This document shows positions 28,838-37,298 of a stretch of 64,000 bases of DNA, piece by piece. Source of the stretch: Asticcacaulis tiandongensis (GTDB lineage: Bacteria > Pseudomonadota > Alphaproteobacteria > Caulobacterales > Caulobacteraceae); the NCBI RefSeq assembly GCF_006475605.1, contig NZ_ML636837.1, forward strand, positions 62,001-126,000. Reading direction: 5' to 3'. The notes beneath the pieces are model-generated. The model saw only the letters and a program-made list of their open reading frames with translations. It was not told where the DNA came from and did no database searches. A program made the translations under genes and the position numbers. Position 1 is the first letter of the stretch; each line of letters begins with the position of its first letter.

Positions 28838-29365
28838 GTGCAAATTCAATTCACCCGCCGTTTCAGCATGGCGCACCGCCTGCTCGCCGACCGCACCTCA
28901 AAGTGCGCGACGCCGCATGGCCATAATGAATTTGTCAAAGTGACCCTTAAGCCCAAGGCGTCGGCTGCGGTGAAATGGGGACAGGCGAACTATGCCTTAA
29001 GCTTCGATGCCCTGAAACGTGACTGGCACCGCTTTGTCGATGAGGCGCTCGATCACGCTTTTCAACTCGGGGCAAACGATCCGCTGATTGGATTTTTTCA
29101 GACCCACGAACCGGACATCGTACCGCGCCTGCTGATCATTGACGGCGACCCGACCACCGAAGCCGTTGCGCTGGCGCTTTATTATAAGCTGAATGCCATT
29201 CTGGCCCGTCATGTGCCCGATTTTGAATGCGTGCGCTTCGAGATCGAGGAAACCCCGACCAACAGCGTCATACTGACGCCCGAAGACCTTGTGGACGGGC
29301 CGCAACTCGGTCAATGGTGTCACAGGGCCGATCTTAGCCTCAACGATCTCTCAGGTGCTGCATGA
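28838..29365 (+). CDS. 6-carboxytetrahydropterin synthase family protein (QueD-like)
   Basis: The 175-residue protein has the pterin-synthase zinc ligands His13 (MAHRL) and His27/His29. Together with Cys23 they form the CxxxHGH pattern (CATPHGHN) typical of QueD rather than the eukaryotic-type or PTPS-III enzymes. LDHAFQL and FEIEETPTNSVIL match the remaining active-site regions. It is longer than E. coli QueD (about 120). QueD makes carboxytetrahydropterin for queuosine. Being translationally coupled to folB, it could also serve another pterin. The start is GTG, since the first strand is needed for the fold. Confidence 0.82.
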   Translation: MQIQFTRRFSMAHRLLADRTSKCATPHGHNEFVKVTLKPKASAAVKWGQANYALSFDALKRDWHRFVDEALDHAFQLGANDPLIGFFQTHEPDIVPRLLIIDGDPTTEAVALALYYKLNAILARHVPDFECVRFEIEETPTNSVILTPEDLVDGPQLGQWCHRADLSLNDLSGAA

Positions 29366-29721
29366 GCTTAACGACGCGTCTTGTCTTTGTCGAAGGTCTT
29401 CGCGTCGAAGCCGCCATCGGTATCTATGATTATGAGCACGGCCGCACCCAGCCCCTGATTATCGATGCAGAGGTCACTTTAGGGCTGCACCCGATTACCG
29501 GCCTGAAAGACACGTTCAACTATGAACTGTTTGGCCTCAGGGCCAAGGAAATCATCAGCGCCGGTCATATCAAGCTGGTGGAAACCTTTGCCGAAGATCT
29601 GGCTCAGGCGATCCTTGACGAAGCGGGTGTAAAGCGCGTGCATATCCGTGTCTCCAAACCCGAAGCCCTGAATGATGCCGATAAGGCCGGTTGTGCCGTT
29701 ACCTTTGAGAAGGATCAATAA
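29362..29721 (+). CDS. folB: Dihydroneopterin aldolase
   Basis: FolB cleaves 7,8-dihydroneopterin to 6-hydroxymethyl-dihydropterin in folate synthesis. The 119-residue protein shows VEGLRVEAAIGIYDYEHGR with the conserved Glu, a central FNYELFGLRAKEI, and LVETFAEDLAQ followed by VRISKP-like VRIHIRVSKPEALNDA (as seen near residue 95). Its ATG overlaps the previous stop in ATGA, so the two genes are translationally coupled. Confidence 0.88.
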   Translation: MSLTTRLVFVEGLRVEAAIGIYDYEHGRTQPLIIDAEVTLGLHPITGLKDTFNYELFGLRAKEIISAGHIKLVETFAEDLAQAILDEAGVKRVHIRVSKPEALNDADKAGCAVTFEKDQ

Positions 29722-29724
29722 GCC

Positions 29725-30078
29725 GTGACGAAACGAAAGCTCGACCCCCGCCTCATCCCTTTTGTCAATTACGGCCTGTTGTTCTTTTTTCTGGCCACCG
29801 CAGGGTTCAGCGCTGTTTTAGCTATCACGCTGGTCTATCTGTTTCAGGACGACGCCAACGATCTGACGCGGGATCATTTCACGTTTCAGAAGCGCACCTT
29901 CTGGATCGGTATTCCTGTGTTGCTGATTACGGTCTTAAGCTTCCGTTTCGGCCTGCCCTATATGGGCTATGCGCTGGGGGCGGCTCTGTTCTTTTGGTCT
30001 ATCGGGCGCAGCGTTGTCGGAGCCAACCACCTGTACCGCAACCGGCCCTATCCGACCCCTGAAAGTTATCTGGTCTGA
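29725..30078 (+). CDS. Small membrane protein of unknown function
   Basis: The 117-residue protein starts at GTG three bases after folB, with aagga in the folB end as ribosome binding site. It has three hydrophobic segments: LFFFLATAGFSAVLAITLVY, IPVLLITVLSF and YALGAALFFWSIG. I do not recognise the family. Co-transcription with queD-like and folB genes is likely from spacing, but a role in pterin metabolism is not shown. Its end overlaps the convergent pseC gene by 13 bp. Confidence 0.65.
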   Translation: MTKRKLDPRLIPFVNYGLLFFFLATAGFSAVLAITLVYLFQDDANDLTRDHFTFQKRTFWIGIPVLLITVLSFRFGLPYMGYALGAALFFWSIGRSVVGANHLYRNRPYPTPESYLV

Positions 30079-31271
30079 GCCAGAACCGCTTTAAGGGCTG
30101 TGACCACCCGTGCCGGATCAGCATCCGTCATATCGGGAAACAGCGGCAGCGACAGGGTGCGCCGATAAAAGGCATCTGCGCCGGTTAAGGTGCGCTGACC
30201 CATCTGGCGCTCAACCCAATAGGGCTGACGATGCACCGGCACATAATGCACCTGTGTGCCAATGCCCTGTTCACGTAAACCGGACATGACCGCCGCCCGC
30301 GTCATACCGATGGTGTCGAAATCAATACTGACGGCCATCAGATGAAACGCGGCCTGACAGCCCTCGGCCTCAGGCGCATGGCTTAGGGGCAATTCGGCCT
30401 CGGCCAGCAAATCCCGATAAAGCCCCACCAGATGCCGGCGGCGTTGTATGAACCCTTTAAGTTTGGCGAGTTGTGCCACCCCTACTGCACAGTTGATATC
30501 CGGCAAGCGGTAATTAAACCCAAGCGCCTGCATCTCATAGACCCACGATCCGTTGTCGTCGCCGTCACCAAAGCCCAGTCCGGTGAAATGATCGGCCTGC
30601 CGCTCAAGACCATGACTGCGTAACTGACGTAAACGCGCGGCCAGTTTGGGATCGTTAGTGGTGATCGCCCCGCCCTCACCGGTCGTCAGGGTTTTAACCG
30701 GATGAAAGGAAAAACAGGCCATGTCCGACGCCACACCTGAGCCGACCGCCCCTTGCGGGCCGTGTGATCCCAGCGCATGACAGGCATCTTCGATAATAAA
30801 GGCGCGCTCTCCGGCACAGATTTCGGTCATCAGAGACAGATCAACGGTGCGTCCCGCATAATGCACCGGAATGACGCCGGCAAAACGATGGCCCTCAAGC
30901 CCTTGCACGACCGCCAGCGCTTCAAGGAAGCTTTCATCGGTCATCAGCCCTGTGTCGGGATCGACATCGGCGAAGACGACCTGCGCCCCGCAAAAGGCCA
31001 CGGCATTGGCCGTCGCCACAAAGGTCAGGGACGGGACAATCACCACATCCTCAGGCGTCAGGTTTTGTGACAAGACCGCCAGATGCAGCGCCGCCGTCCC
31101 ATTAGCCACCGCCACGGCTTCGTGCGCGCCTACGGTTTCGGCCAGTTCACGTTCGAAGCGCTCAACCCACGGCCCCGTCGTCAGAAAATCCGATCTCAGG
31201 GCAGCTATGACATGGTCGATATCGCTCCGATCAATCGACTGGCGGCCATAGGGTAAAAAATCCTCAGCCAT
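30066..31271 (-). CDS. pseC: UDP-4-amino-4,6-dideoxy-N-acetyl-beta-L-altrosamine transaminase
   Basis: PseC is a DegT/DnrJ-fold PLP aminotransferase. It acts on the 4-keto sugar made by PseB, towards pseudaminic acid or a related sugar used on flagellin or surface glycans. Seen in the 401-residue protein: VANGTAALHLA, VPSLTFVATANA, IIEDACHALGS, and the PLP lysine in FSFHPVKTLTTGEGG. The ATG at 31271 lies four bases after the pseB stop, with the ggaa in the pseB end as ribosome binding site. An in-frame ATG inside pseB at 31319 is less likely. Caulobacter relatives are called FlmB. Confidence 0.88.
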   Translation of the reverse strand: MAEDFLPYGRQSIDRSDIDHVIAALRSDFLTTGPWVERFERELAETVGAHEAVAVANGTAALHLAVLSQNLTPEDVVIVPSLTFVATANAVAFCGAQVVFADVDPDTGLMTDESFLEALAVVQGLEGHRFAGVIPVHYAGRTVDLSLMTEICAGERAFIIEDACHALGSHGPQGAVGSGVASDMACFSFHPVKTLTTGEGGAITTNDPKLAARLRQLRSHGLERQADHFTGLGFGDGDDNGSWVYEMQALGFNYRLPDINCAVGVAQLAKLKGFIQRRRHLVGLYRDLLAEAELPLSHAPEAEGCQAAFHLMAVSIDFDTIGMTRAAVMSGLREQGIGTQVHYVPVHRQPYWVERQMGQRTLTGADAFYRRTLSLPLFPDMTDADPARVVTALKAVLAQTR

Positions 31272-31275
31272 GCGC

Positions 31276-32328
31276 CTATTCCAGATAGGCAGGCATGAGA
31301 CGCCGGATACCTTCGGCATCGAGCCGTTCCGTGTTCAGGTCGCTGGCATAGGCGAAACCTTCCTCGACCTTGCGCACGCCCTTTAGGGTTTCGACCTTTG
31401 CCCGCGGATATTCATACAGGATAGGTTCGATCAGATAACGGTCCTCAAGTTCCCAGGTGGTGCGCGCATCATCGGCGCTGATCATGGCCTCATGCAGCTT
31501 TTCGCCGGGCCGGATACCAATAATTTTCTGGTTCAGGTCAGGGGCCATGGCGGTGGCCAGATCGGTCACCAGCGTCGCCGGTATTTTCGGCACAAACACT
31601 TCGCCGCCGCGCATGATCTCAAGGCTTGAGAGGACGAAATTGACACCCTGACTTAAGGATATCCAGAACCGTGTCATGCGCGGATCGGTAATCGGCAGCT
31701 CCGATGCCCCCTGTTTAATCAGCTTCTGGAAAAACGGCACGACGGAGCCACGCGAGCCCACGACATTGCCGTAACGGACGACCGAAAAGCGCGTGCCGAT
31801 ATCCCCCGACAGATTATTGGCCGCCGAAAAAATCTTGTCCGAGGCCAGCTTAGTCGCGCCATAGAGATTGACCGGCGAACAGGCCTTGTCGGTCGATAGC
31901 GCCACAACCTTCTGCACCCCGTTTTGCAGACAGGCCCAGACGACATTTTCCGCGCCGTTAATATTGGTGGCAATACATTCTGACGGATTATATTCTGCCG
32001 CTGGCACCTGCTTGAGGGCGGCGCCGTGGATCACAATATCCGCGCCGCGAAAGGCCATGACCAGCCTTTGGCGGTCACGCACATCACCAATAAAAAACCT
32101 CAGGCGTGCCAGCAAATCCGGTGGAAACTGTGCCTCAAGTTCGGCGCGCATTTCATACTGCTTAAGCTCATCACGCGAAAAGATGATGACCTTTTTCGGT
32201 GCATATCGCGTCAGGAGCGTCTGCACCATGCGCTTGCCAAACGATCCGGTACCACCGGTGATCAGCACCACCTTATCCTTTATCGGATCGGTTTGCGGGG
32301 CAAAGGTGCGTAAGAGGGCTTCGGTCAT
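31276..32328 (-). CDS. pseB: UDP-N-acetylglucosamine 4,6-dehydratase (inverting)
   Basis: PseB dehydrates and C5-epimerises UDP-GlcNAc to the 4-keto-6-deoxy-altrose form, the first step of the pathway shared with PseC. The 350-residue extended SDR has VLITGGTGSFG, IIFSRDELKQYEM, FFIGDVRDRQRL, and catalytic Tyr/Lys in YGATKLASDK. The C-terminus TERLDAEGIRRLMPAYLE is characteristic. It is followed directly by pseC. The later pse genes (pseH, G, I, F) are not in the window. Caulobacter relatives are called FlmA. Confidence 0.92.
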   Translation of the reverse strand: MTEALLRTFAPQTDPIKDKVVLITGGTGSFGKRMVQTLLTRYAPKKVIIFSRDELKQYEMRAELEAQFPPDLLARLRFFIGDVRDRQRLVMAFRGADIVIHGAALKQVPAAEYNPSECIATNINGAENVVWACLQNGVQKVVALSTDKACSPVNLYGATKLASDKIFSAANNLSGDIGTRFSVVRYGNVVGSRGSVVPFFQKLIKQGASELPITDPRMTRFWISLSQGVNFVLSSLEIMRGGEVFVPKIPATLVTDLATAMAPDLNQKIIGIRPGEKLHEAMISADDARTTWELEDRYLIEPILYEYPRAKVETLKGVRKVEEGFAYASDLNTERLDAEGIRRLMPAYLE

Positions 32329-32391
32329 AGATACTCTGGTGACAGATTAAGCGGGTGGTGGGGATGGTGAGCCTAGCCGCTAAATGAAAGG

Positions 32392-33171
32392 TTAACGTGA
32401 TTCCTTCCGCCGGATATCCCGCAAGGCTTCGGGAATAAGCACCCACGGTTCAAGGAAATAGCGCTGAAACAGCCGTTTGGGATCATGGAAAAAGCGCACC
32501 AGCCATTCCACACCCAACCGTCCGGCCCAGCGCGGCGGCGTATAGGTTGCGCCCGCCTCATAATCAAAGGCCCCACCGACCGGCAGGATGGCACAGTCAG
32601 GCAGCGCTTCGAGATTATTCAGAATCCACAGTTCCTGACGCGGCATTCCCATGCCCACCAGCAATATGTCCGGCTTTTTGGCCGCAATATCCGCCAGAAC
32701 CTCTATATTTTCCGGCCCCGACATATCAAAATAGCCGTGCCGGACCTCAAGCTGTGCCTCAGGGTGGCGCGACATAATGGCTTGCCTTGCCGGTTCGGCA
32801 TATTCCGGCGCGCCACCGAGATGATAGACCCGCCACCCATTGACTACGGCCCGCCGCCAGAAATCTTCGCGGAAATCGAGATAGGTCGACCGATGCGCCC
32901 GCGAGACCTCGTGCCCCAGCGCTTTTGCCCAGGCAATCATTGGCGTTGAATCAATCTCAATCAGATCAGCCTTAGCGTAAAAGGCGCGCATATCGGCCCG
33001 CCGCTTATAGAAATAGAGACTGTGCAGATTGTGATTGGCGACAATCGCCTGTTTCCGCTGCGCTACCGTTGCAGTGACAAAGTCCATAACCTGCTCAGGC
33101 GTCACGATATCGACGACGGCCCCCAGCAGAGGCAGACGTTCTATAGAGTAAGGGCGGCATGAGGTGTTCAT
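32392..33171 (-). CDS. WecG/TagA/CpsF-family glycosyltransferase
   Basis: The 259-residue enzyme transfers a sugar to a lipid-linked acceptor in surface polysaccharide assembly, at the membrane surface. Family features are LPLLGAVVDIVT, IVANHNLHSLYF, the catalytic Asp region EIDSTPMIAWA, VYHLGGAPE, LLVGMGMPRQELW and VGGAFDYEAG. It precedes pseB by 63 bp on the same strand, so PseB/PseC sugars may be incorporated into a polysaccharide rather than flagellin. Its start codon and aaggg ribosome binding site lie inside a perfect 14-bp hairpin. Confidence 0.88.
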   Translation of the reverse strand: MNTSCRPYSIERLPLLGAVVDIVTPEQVMDFVTATVAQRKQAIVANHNLHSLYFYKRRADMRAFYAKADLIEIDSTPMIAWAKALGHEVSRAHRSTYLDFREDFWRRAVVNGWRVYHLGGAPEYAEPARQAIMSRHPEAQLEVRHGYFDMSGPENIEVLADIAAKKPDILLVGMGMPRQELWILNNLEALPDCAILPVGGAFDYEAGATYTPPRWAGRLGVEWLVRFFHDPKRLFQRYFLEPWVLIPEALRDIRRKESR

Positions 33172-33181
33172 GCCGCCCTTA
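33149..33181 (-). promoter_or_regulatory. Perfect hairpin burying the ribosome binding site and ATG of the glycosyltransferase gene
   Basis: taagggcggcatga (33149-33162) and tcatgccgccctta (33168-33181) form a perfect 14-bp stem with a five-base loop. In the mRNA one arm contains the aaggg element and the ATG (33169-33171). No T-run follows, so this is not a standard terminator. Translational control is the natural reading. Confidence 0.65.
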
Positions 33182-33215
33182 CTAGCATCAAAATGCTTTC
33201 AACCTTTTAACCGGA

Positions 33216-33878
33216 TCAGGTCACCGGACGCAGGGTGATTTCCACGCGACGGTTCTTGGCGCGGCCATCGGCGGTCGAATTCGAAGCGATGGGTTGTTTT
33301 GAACCCTGACCGGCAACGTAGATACGCTGTGAGGCGACGCCACGGTTGACCAGATAGGACGCCGTTGAATTGGCACGGTTCTCAGACAGAGGCTGGTTGA
33401 TCGCATCATTACCGCTAGAGTCGGCATGGCCAACAATATCAACATAGGTTGAAGGGTAACGGCTCAGAACATCAGCCACGTCATTCAGCACTGGATAGAA
33501 ACGGGTGTCAATCGAAGCCGAATTGGTGGCAAAGGTCACATCGGACGGCAGGTTCAGGACGATATTGTCACCGTCACGGTTGACGTCAACACCGGAACCG
33601 GCCAGTTCACGGCGCAGTTCAGCCTGTTGCTTGTCCATATACTGGCCAATGCCTGCACCGGCCAGCGCGCCGATACCGGCACCGATGACGGCGTTCTTAC
33701 GGCCTTGCTCACCCTTGTTGGTATTGGTCGCGTAGCCAAGACCAGCACCGGCAACCGCGCCGATAATGGCGTTGGTCTTGGTGTTGTCACGCACCACCTG
33801 ACCGGTGTGCGGGTCGGTCGTCGTACAGGCGGCTGTCATAAGCGCGATGCCCGCCGCCGCAAAAAGAAATTTACGCAT
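33216..33878 (-). CDS. OmpA-family outer-membrane lipoprotein with glycine zipper
   Basis: The 220-residue lipoprotein has a signal peptide with lipobox MTAAC (Cys18). A Gly/Ala-rich glycine-zipper region follows (AIIGAVAGAGLGYATN, then AVIGAGIGALAGAGIG), and then an OmpA C-terminal peptidoglycan-binding domain (residues about 105-218). The last shows TFATNSASID, IVGHADSSGND and the LSENRANSTASYL helix with NRRVEI near the end. It probably tethers the outer membrane to peptidoglycan. A ggaga element precedes the ATG. The glycosyltransferase gene follows 44 bp downstream. Confidence 0.9.
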   Translation of the reverse strand: MRKFLFAAAGIALMTAACTTTDPHTGQVVRDNTKTNAIIGAVAGAGLGYATNTNKGEQGRKNAVIGAGIGALAGAGIGQYMDKQQAELRRELAGSGVDVNRDGDNIVLNLPSDVTFATNSASIDTRFYPVLNDVADVLSRYPSTYVDIVGHADSSGNDAINQPLSENRANSTASYLVNRGVASQRIYVAGQGSKQPIASNSTADGRAKNRRVEITLRPVT

Positions 33879-34025
33879 ATGTGTTCTCCATAAAAATTGC
33901 AGCCCCCCGTCAGAATCAAAAATCTCTGCAGGGTCACAATGTCTTCAATATGCCTTCTAAGATGAACCTAAAATGAAGGCGATAAATAGCCAATGCTCAC
34001 AAAATAAACACGGTATAAACAAACC

Positions 34026-34049
34026 ATAAGACCCTTATGGGTCTCTTAT
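34026..34049 (-). terminator. Probable terminator of the S1 protease gene
   Basis: agaccc (34029-34034) pairs with gggtct (34039-34044) around ttat, with flanking ataag/cttat able to extend it. It lies directly downstream of the minus-strand stop. The T-run is interrupted. Confidence 0.45.
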
Positions 34050-35834
34050 TTAAACACGGGGTTTTTCATCAATGCGTTTGCAGCGCCAGACGGTTTGTGA
34101 ATCCGGATTACCGGTAAGATAGCCCCGCGCCAGCGCTCTGACCTTTTTCAGGTTATCCTCGAGGGCCTGAGCCTGCGCCGCATCATTGCCCGATGCACAG
34201 CGCAAAGCCCCAAGGGCGGTGCGTTGCGCCACATAGGTGCGATAGGCCGTCGCCTCCAGCCGGTAATCACTGCGTTTGAACGTCTGCCCGTCCTTTGAAA
34301 GCTCAAGCTTCGCCGCGACGGGTTCTGAGTCTGACACCGTATAGCGCAGTAAACTCCCGTCCCCCTGACGCTCATAGGGGGTGCGCCCGTTAACACAGGC
34401 ACGCGAGCCATCAAACTCGAATTCAATTGGCCCGGCATCGCTCAGGGGGCGGTATGACGCGGCGACATCCACCTCACAACTGAGGCGAAGGGCGGTCGCA
34501 GGGTGCGTCACAATGGCTTCAGGCTTCGGCACGGTCAGACGCTTATAGATCGGACTCTCGCGGAACAGGAACCCAAGCGCCAGCAACACCACTGCCGCCG
34601 CCAGCACCAGCCAGCCCCACGGGAAGGGCGGCTTGAAACGATGACGCTCATGCAGTGCCTTACGTAAGGTGAGTGGTGCGTCTTCGGTATGTGGATGACC
34701 GGGCACAGGCATATCGCCACGCTCCCGATGATGGCGGCGCTGAATGATCAGCCAGATCAGGATCAGCACCAGCACCGACAAAAGTACCAGTGCCGCCAGT
34801 TGCAACTGATCCATCAGGGCGTTCATCTGCTCGGCCTTGCGCTGCTCCTCAAGCCGCTTGAGCTGGGCTTCCTGAACAATCGCCAGTGCGCGGCTCAGGT
34901 CATCGTCCTTGACGATCTCATCGGCGGTACGGGCATAGCAGGGATCGGTCGTCGTCAGGGGCTTGAGGCCCGCTGAGGACAGGAATGTATTAAGTGCGGC
35001 GACATGGGTAGCAACATATTGCCCGGCGGGTACGTCCATATCGCCGGTTTCCGACAAGGTCGAGGCCGCTGACCAGGTATTGACGCCCACGACTTGACCA
35101 CACTCATCCAGAAGCGGCCCGCCGGAATTGCCCGGATTGATCGGAGCGGTATGAAACAGCGTATCCACACGGCTGCCGTCAGGATTGGTTGAGGCAAACA
35201 GGGCAATAGACCCCTGAGTGACGTAGGCGTCCGCCGGTTCGAGCAGTTCTAACCCGCCACGCTTCAGAAGACGGTCGGTTACCCCCGGATAACCCATGGC
35301 GACAATGCGCTGGTTTTTTTGCGGCGTCAGCGACAGGGTCAGGGGATCAATCTCAAGGCCATCGGCGCGCAGCAGCGCCAAATCACCCTCAACCCACTGA
35401 CGGACAAGCTTGACCTGACGGTAGGGGCTACGTGCATCCTTATGCGGCACAATATAGATTTCGGATGAGGTCGCTTCGGGCGGGGTTTCAATCACATGAT
35501 AGTTGGTGACAATATATCCGGGCGCGACGACGAAGCCTGAGCCCATGCCCACGGCCTCAAGTGGCACACCGCCATAGCCGCGATAAACCACCAGAACCCG
35601 CACCACTGCCTGTTCGGAATGTTTCAGCGCTTCGGTGGAATTGACCGGTTGCAGGGCCGGATCAAGGCCCTCGATGACCATATTGCCCGATGCGGGTTCA
35701 TCCGGCAGGAACTGCGCCGACACCGGCAGGGCCACAAGCATGGCGGACACAGCTAAGCACACCGCTGAAAGCAGGCTGATGGCACTTCGTCTATCCAAAA
35801 TAATCCGTCTGTGACTGTCTATGTGGCCGCCCAC
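34050..35834 (-). CDS. Membrane-anchored trypsin-like serine protease (S1/DegP-like)
   Basis: The 594-residue protein has an N-terminal signal or anchor (hydrophobic residues 18-40). A chymotrypsin-fold protease domain follows with the triad His113 (TNYHVIE), Asp151 (GDLALL) and Ser237 (PGNSGGP). After a Lys/Glu-rich helix there are two further membrane segments (about 346-364 and 407-424), then a C-terminal domain with four cysteines and no family I recognise. It lacks a PDZ domain, unlike DegP. The start is taken as GTG at 35834, but a TTG nearer the hydrophobic segment is possible. Protease acting in the periplasm is inferred. Confidence 0.78.
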   Translation of the reverse strand: MGGHIDSHRRIILDRRSAISLLSAVCLAVSAMLVALPVSAQFLPDEPASGNMVIEGLDPALQPVNSTEALKHSEQAVVRVLVVYRGYGGVPLEAVGMGSGFVVAPGYIVTNYHVIETPPEATSSEIYIVPHKDARSPYRQVKLVRQWVEGDLALLRADGLEIDPLTLSLTPQKNQRIVAMGYPGVTDRLLKRGGLELLEPADAYVTQGSIALFASTNPDGSRVDTLFHTAPINPGNSGGPLLDECGQVVGVNTWSAASTLSETGDMDVPAGQYVATHVAALNTFLSSAGLKPLTTTDPCYARTADEIVKDDDLSRALAIVQEAQLKRLEEQRKAEQMNALMDQLQLAALVLLSVLVLILIWLIIQRRHHRERGDMPVPGHPHTEDAPLTLRKALHERHRFKPPFPWGWLVLAAAVVLLALGFLFRESPIYKRLTVPKPEAIVTHPATALRLSCEVDVAASYRPLSDAGPIEFEFDGSRACVNGRTPYERQGDGSLLRYTVSDSEPVAAKLELSKDGQTFKRSDYRLEATAYRTYVAQRTALGALRCASGNDAAQAQALEDNLKKVRALARGYLTGNPDSQTVWRCKRIDEKPRV

Positions 35835-36079
35835 GCGCCCAAACCCCTTGAACCGATATGCCGCCTATCTCAACTATGACCGGGCGGGCCATGCAACTAA
35901 AATCCACAGCAAAGCCTATATCAGACGCCATGTGTGATACAATTGCGCATATTACATATCCGGACACATATCTGGCTGCGGCATAATAGCACCCTGACAG
36001 CCTTCTGGCTCATAAGCCGTTTTCCTTTTGCCATAAACTTCGGATATAAAAACCCGATCTTCCAATGGTTCGGGTTCCC

Positions 36080-37075
36080 ATGTCTGATACGGCTTTTTAC
36101 GATAATGCGCCTTTGTCGACCGCGTCGGCCATTACCCCTGTGCCACTGGCGCTTTATCAGAGCGATAGAGCCGCCTTTGCGCAAACCCTTGGGGCCTCTT
36201 TTGAGCGTTACGGCTTTGCCATTCTGACCGGTCTGTTCGACAGCGAAGGCGCGGGGCTTGATAAGGCGCTGGTTGATAAGGCCTATGCGCAGACCCGGGC
36301 TTTTTTTGACCTGCCCGCAGCCAGCAAGTACGAATATCACGAAGCCGGTCACGGCGGTGCGCGCGGCTATACGCCTTTCGGCGTCGAAACCGCCAAGGGT
36401 TACAAAGCCCACGACCTGAAAGAATTCTGGCATATGGGCCGCGACCTGCCCGAAGGCCACCCGTACCGCGATCATATGCGTGATAATCTGTGGCCCGAAG
36501 AAGTTTCGGAATTCAAACCGGCCCTTCAGGCGCTCTATGCGGCGCTGGATGATCTGGGTAAAAAAGTGCTTTCGGCCATCGCGCTATATCTGAACCTCGC
36601 GCCTGACTTCTTTGATAATAAGGTGGCGCTTGGTAACTCCGTCCTGCGCCTTCTGCATTACCCACCGGTCACCGAGGCCGGTGACAGTGTCCGCGCCGGT
36701 GCGCACGGGGACATCAATGCTATTACCCTACTTATGGGGGCCGAGGAACCGGGCCTGCAACTGCTTGATCGTGACGGCAGCTGGCTGCCAGTCACTCCGC
36801 CGGAAGGGGCTATTGTTATCAATATCGGTGACATGCTGTCACGCCTGACCAACCATGTCCTGCCCTCCACCATTCACCGTGTGGTTAATCCCGCCGAGGC
36901 ACGAAGCGGCTTCTCGCGCTATTCCATGCCGTTCTTCCTGCATTTTGAATCGCCTTACCTGATCGAGACGCTGGAAAACTGCGTGACGACAGAGCGTCCG
37001 GATCAATATGCCGGTCAGGCCATCACGGCCTATGATTTCCTGATGCAAAGGCTGCGTGAGATCAAACTGGCCTGA
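36080..37075 (+). CDS. 2-oxoglutarate/Fe(II)-dependent oxygenase (isopenicillin N synthase-like)
   Basis: The 331-residue protein belongs to the plant-type 2OG-Fe(II) dioxygenase family. It has an N-terminal DIOX_N region (FERYGFAILTGLFD) and a jelly-roll core with metal ligands in AHGDINAITLL (His, Asp) and a distal His in STIHRVVNP. The 2OG-binding Arg lies in FSRYSMPFFLHF. The substrate is unknown, and the family covers amino acid, nucleoside and secondary-metabolite oxidations. An in-frame ATG at 36065 is an alternative start; neither has a clear ribosome binding site. Confidence 0.85.
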   Translation: MSDTAFYDNAPLSTASAITPVPLALYQSDRAAFAQTLGASFERYGFAILTGLFDSEGAGLDKALVDKAYAQTRAFFDLPAASKYEYHEAGHGGARGYTPFGVETAKGYKAHDLKEFWHMGRDLPEGHPYRDHMRDNLWPEEVSEFKPALQALYAALDDLGKKVLSAIALYLNLAPDFFDNKVALGNSVLRLLHYPPVTEAGDSVRAGAHGDINAITLLMGAEEPGLQLLDRDGSWLPVTPPEGAIVINIGDMLSRLTNHVLPSTIHRVVNPAEARSGFSRYSMPFFLHFESPYLIETLENCVTTERPDQYAGQAITAYDFLMQRLREIKLA

Positions 37076-37163
37076 TAAAGCGGTGCCAATTTCAGAAACC
37101 AATTCATATTTTTCGTCTGTTTTTTCAAAATTTTTATGGCGACTCTTTGCCGTTAAGATTTGC

Positions 37164-37185
37164 ACCTTGTCTGACAAGGTTTTTC
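37164..37185 (+). terminator. Possible terminator after the oxygenase gene
   Basis: accttgt (37164-37170) pairs with acaaggt (37174-37180) around a three-base loop, followed by tttt. It lies about 90 bp after the stop and 115 bp before the next start. Confidence 0.4.
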
Positions 37186-37298
37186 CGGTCACGCCATTAA
37201 TATGGGTTAATAATATGAAAACCTTGATTTAACTCAAGATTATTCATTTTCATATATCACCGTTTTCATCCTGAAGAACATCTGGGAGTAAAAAGGTA

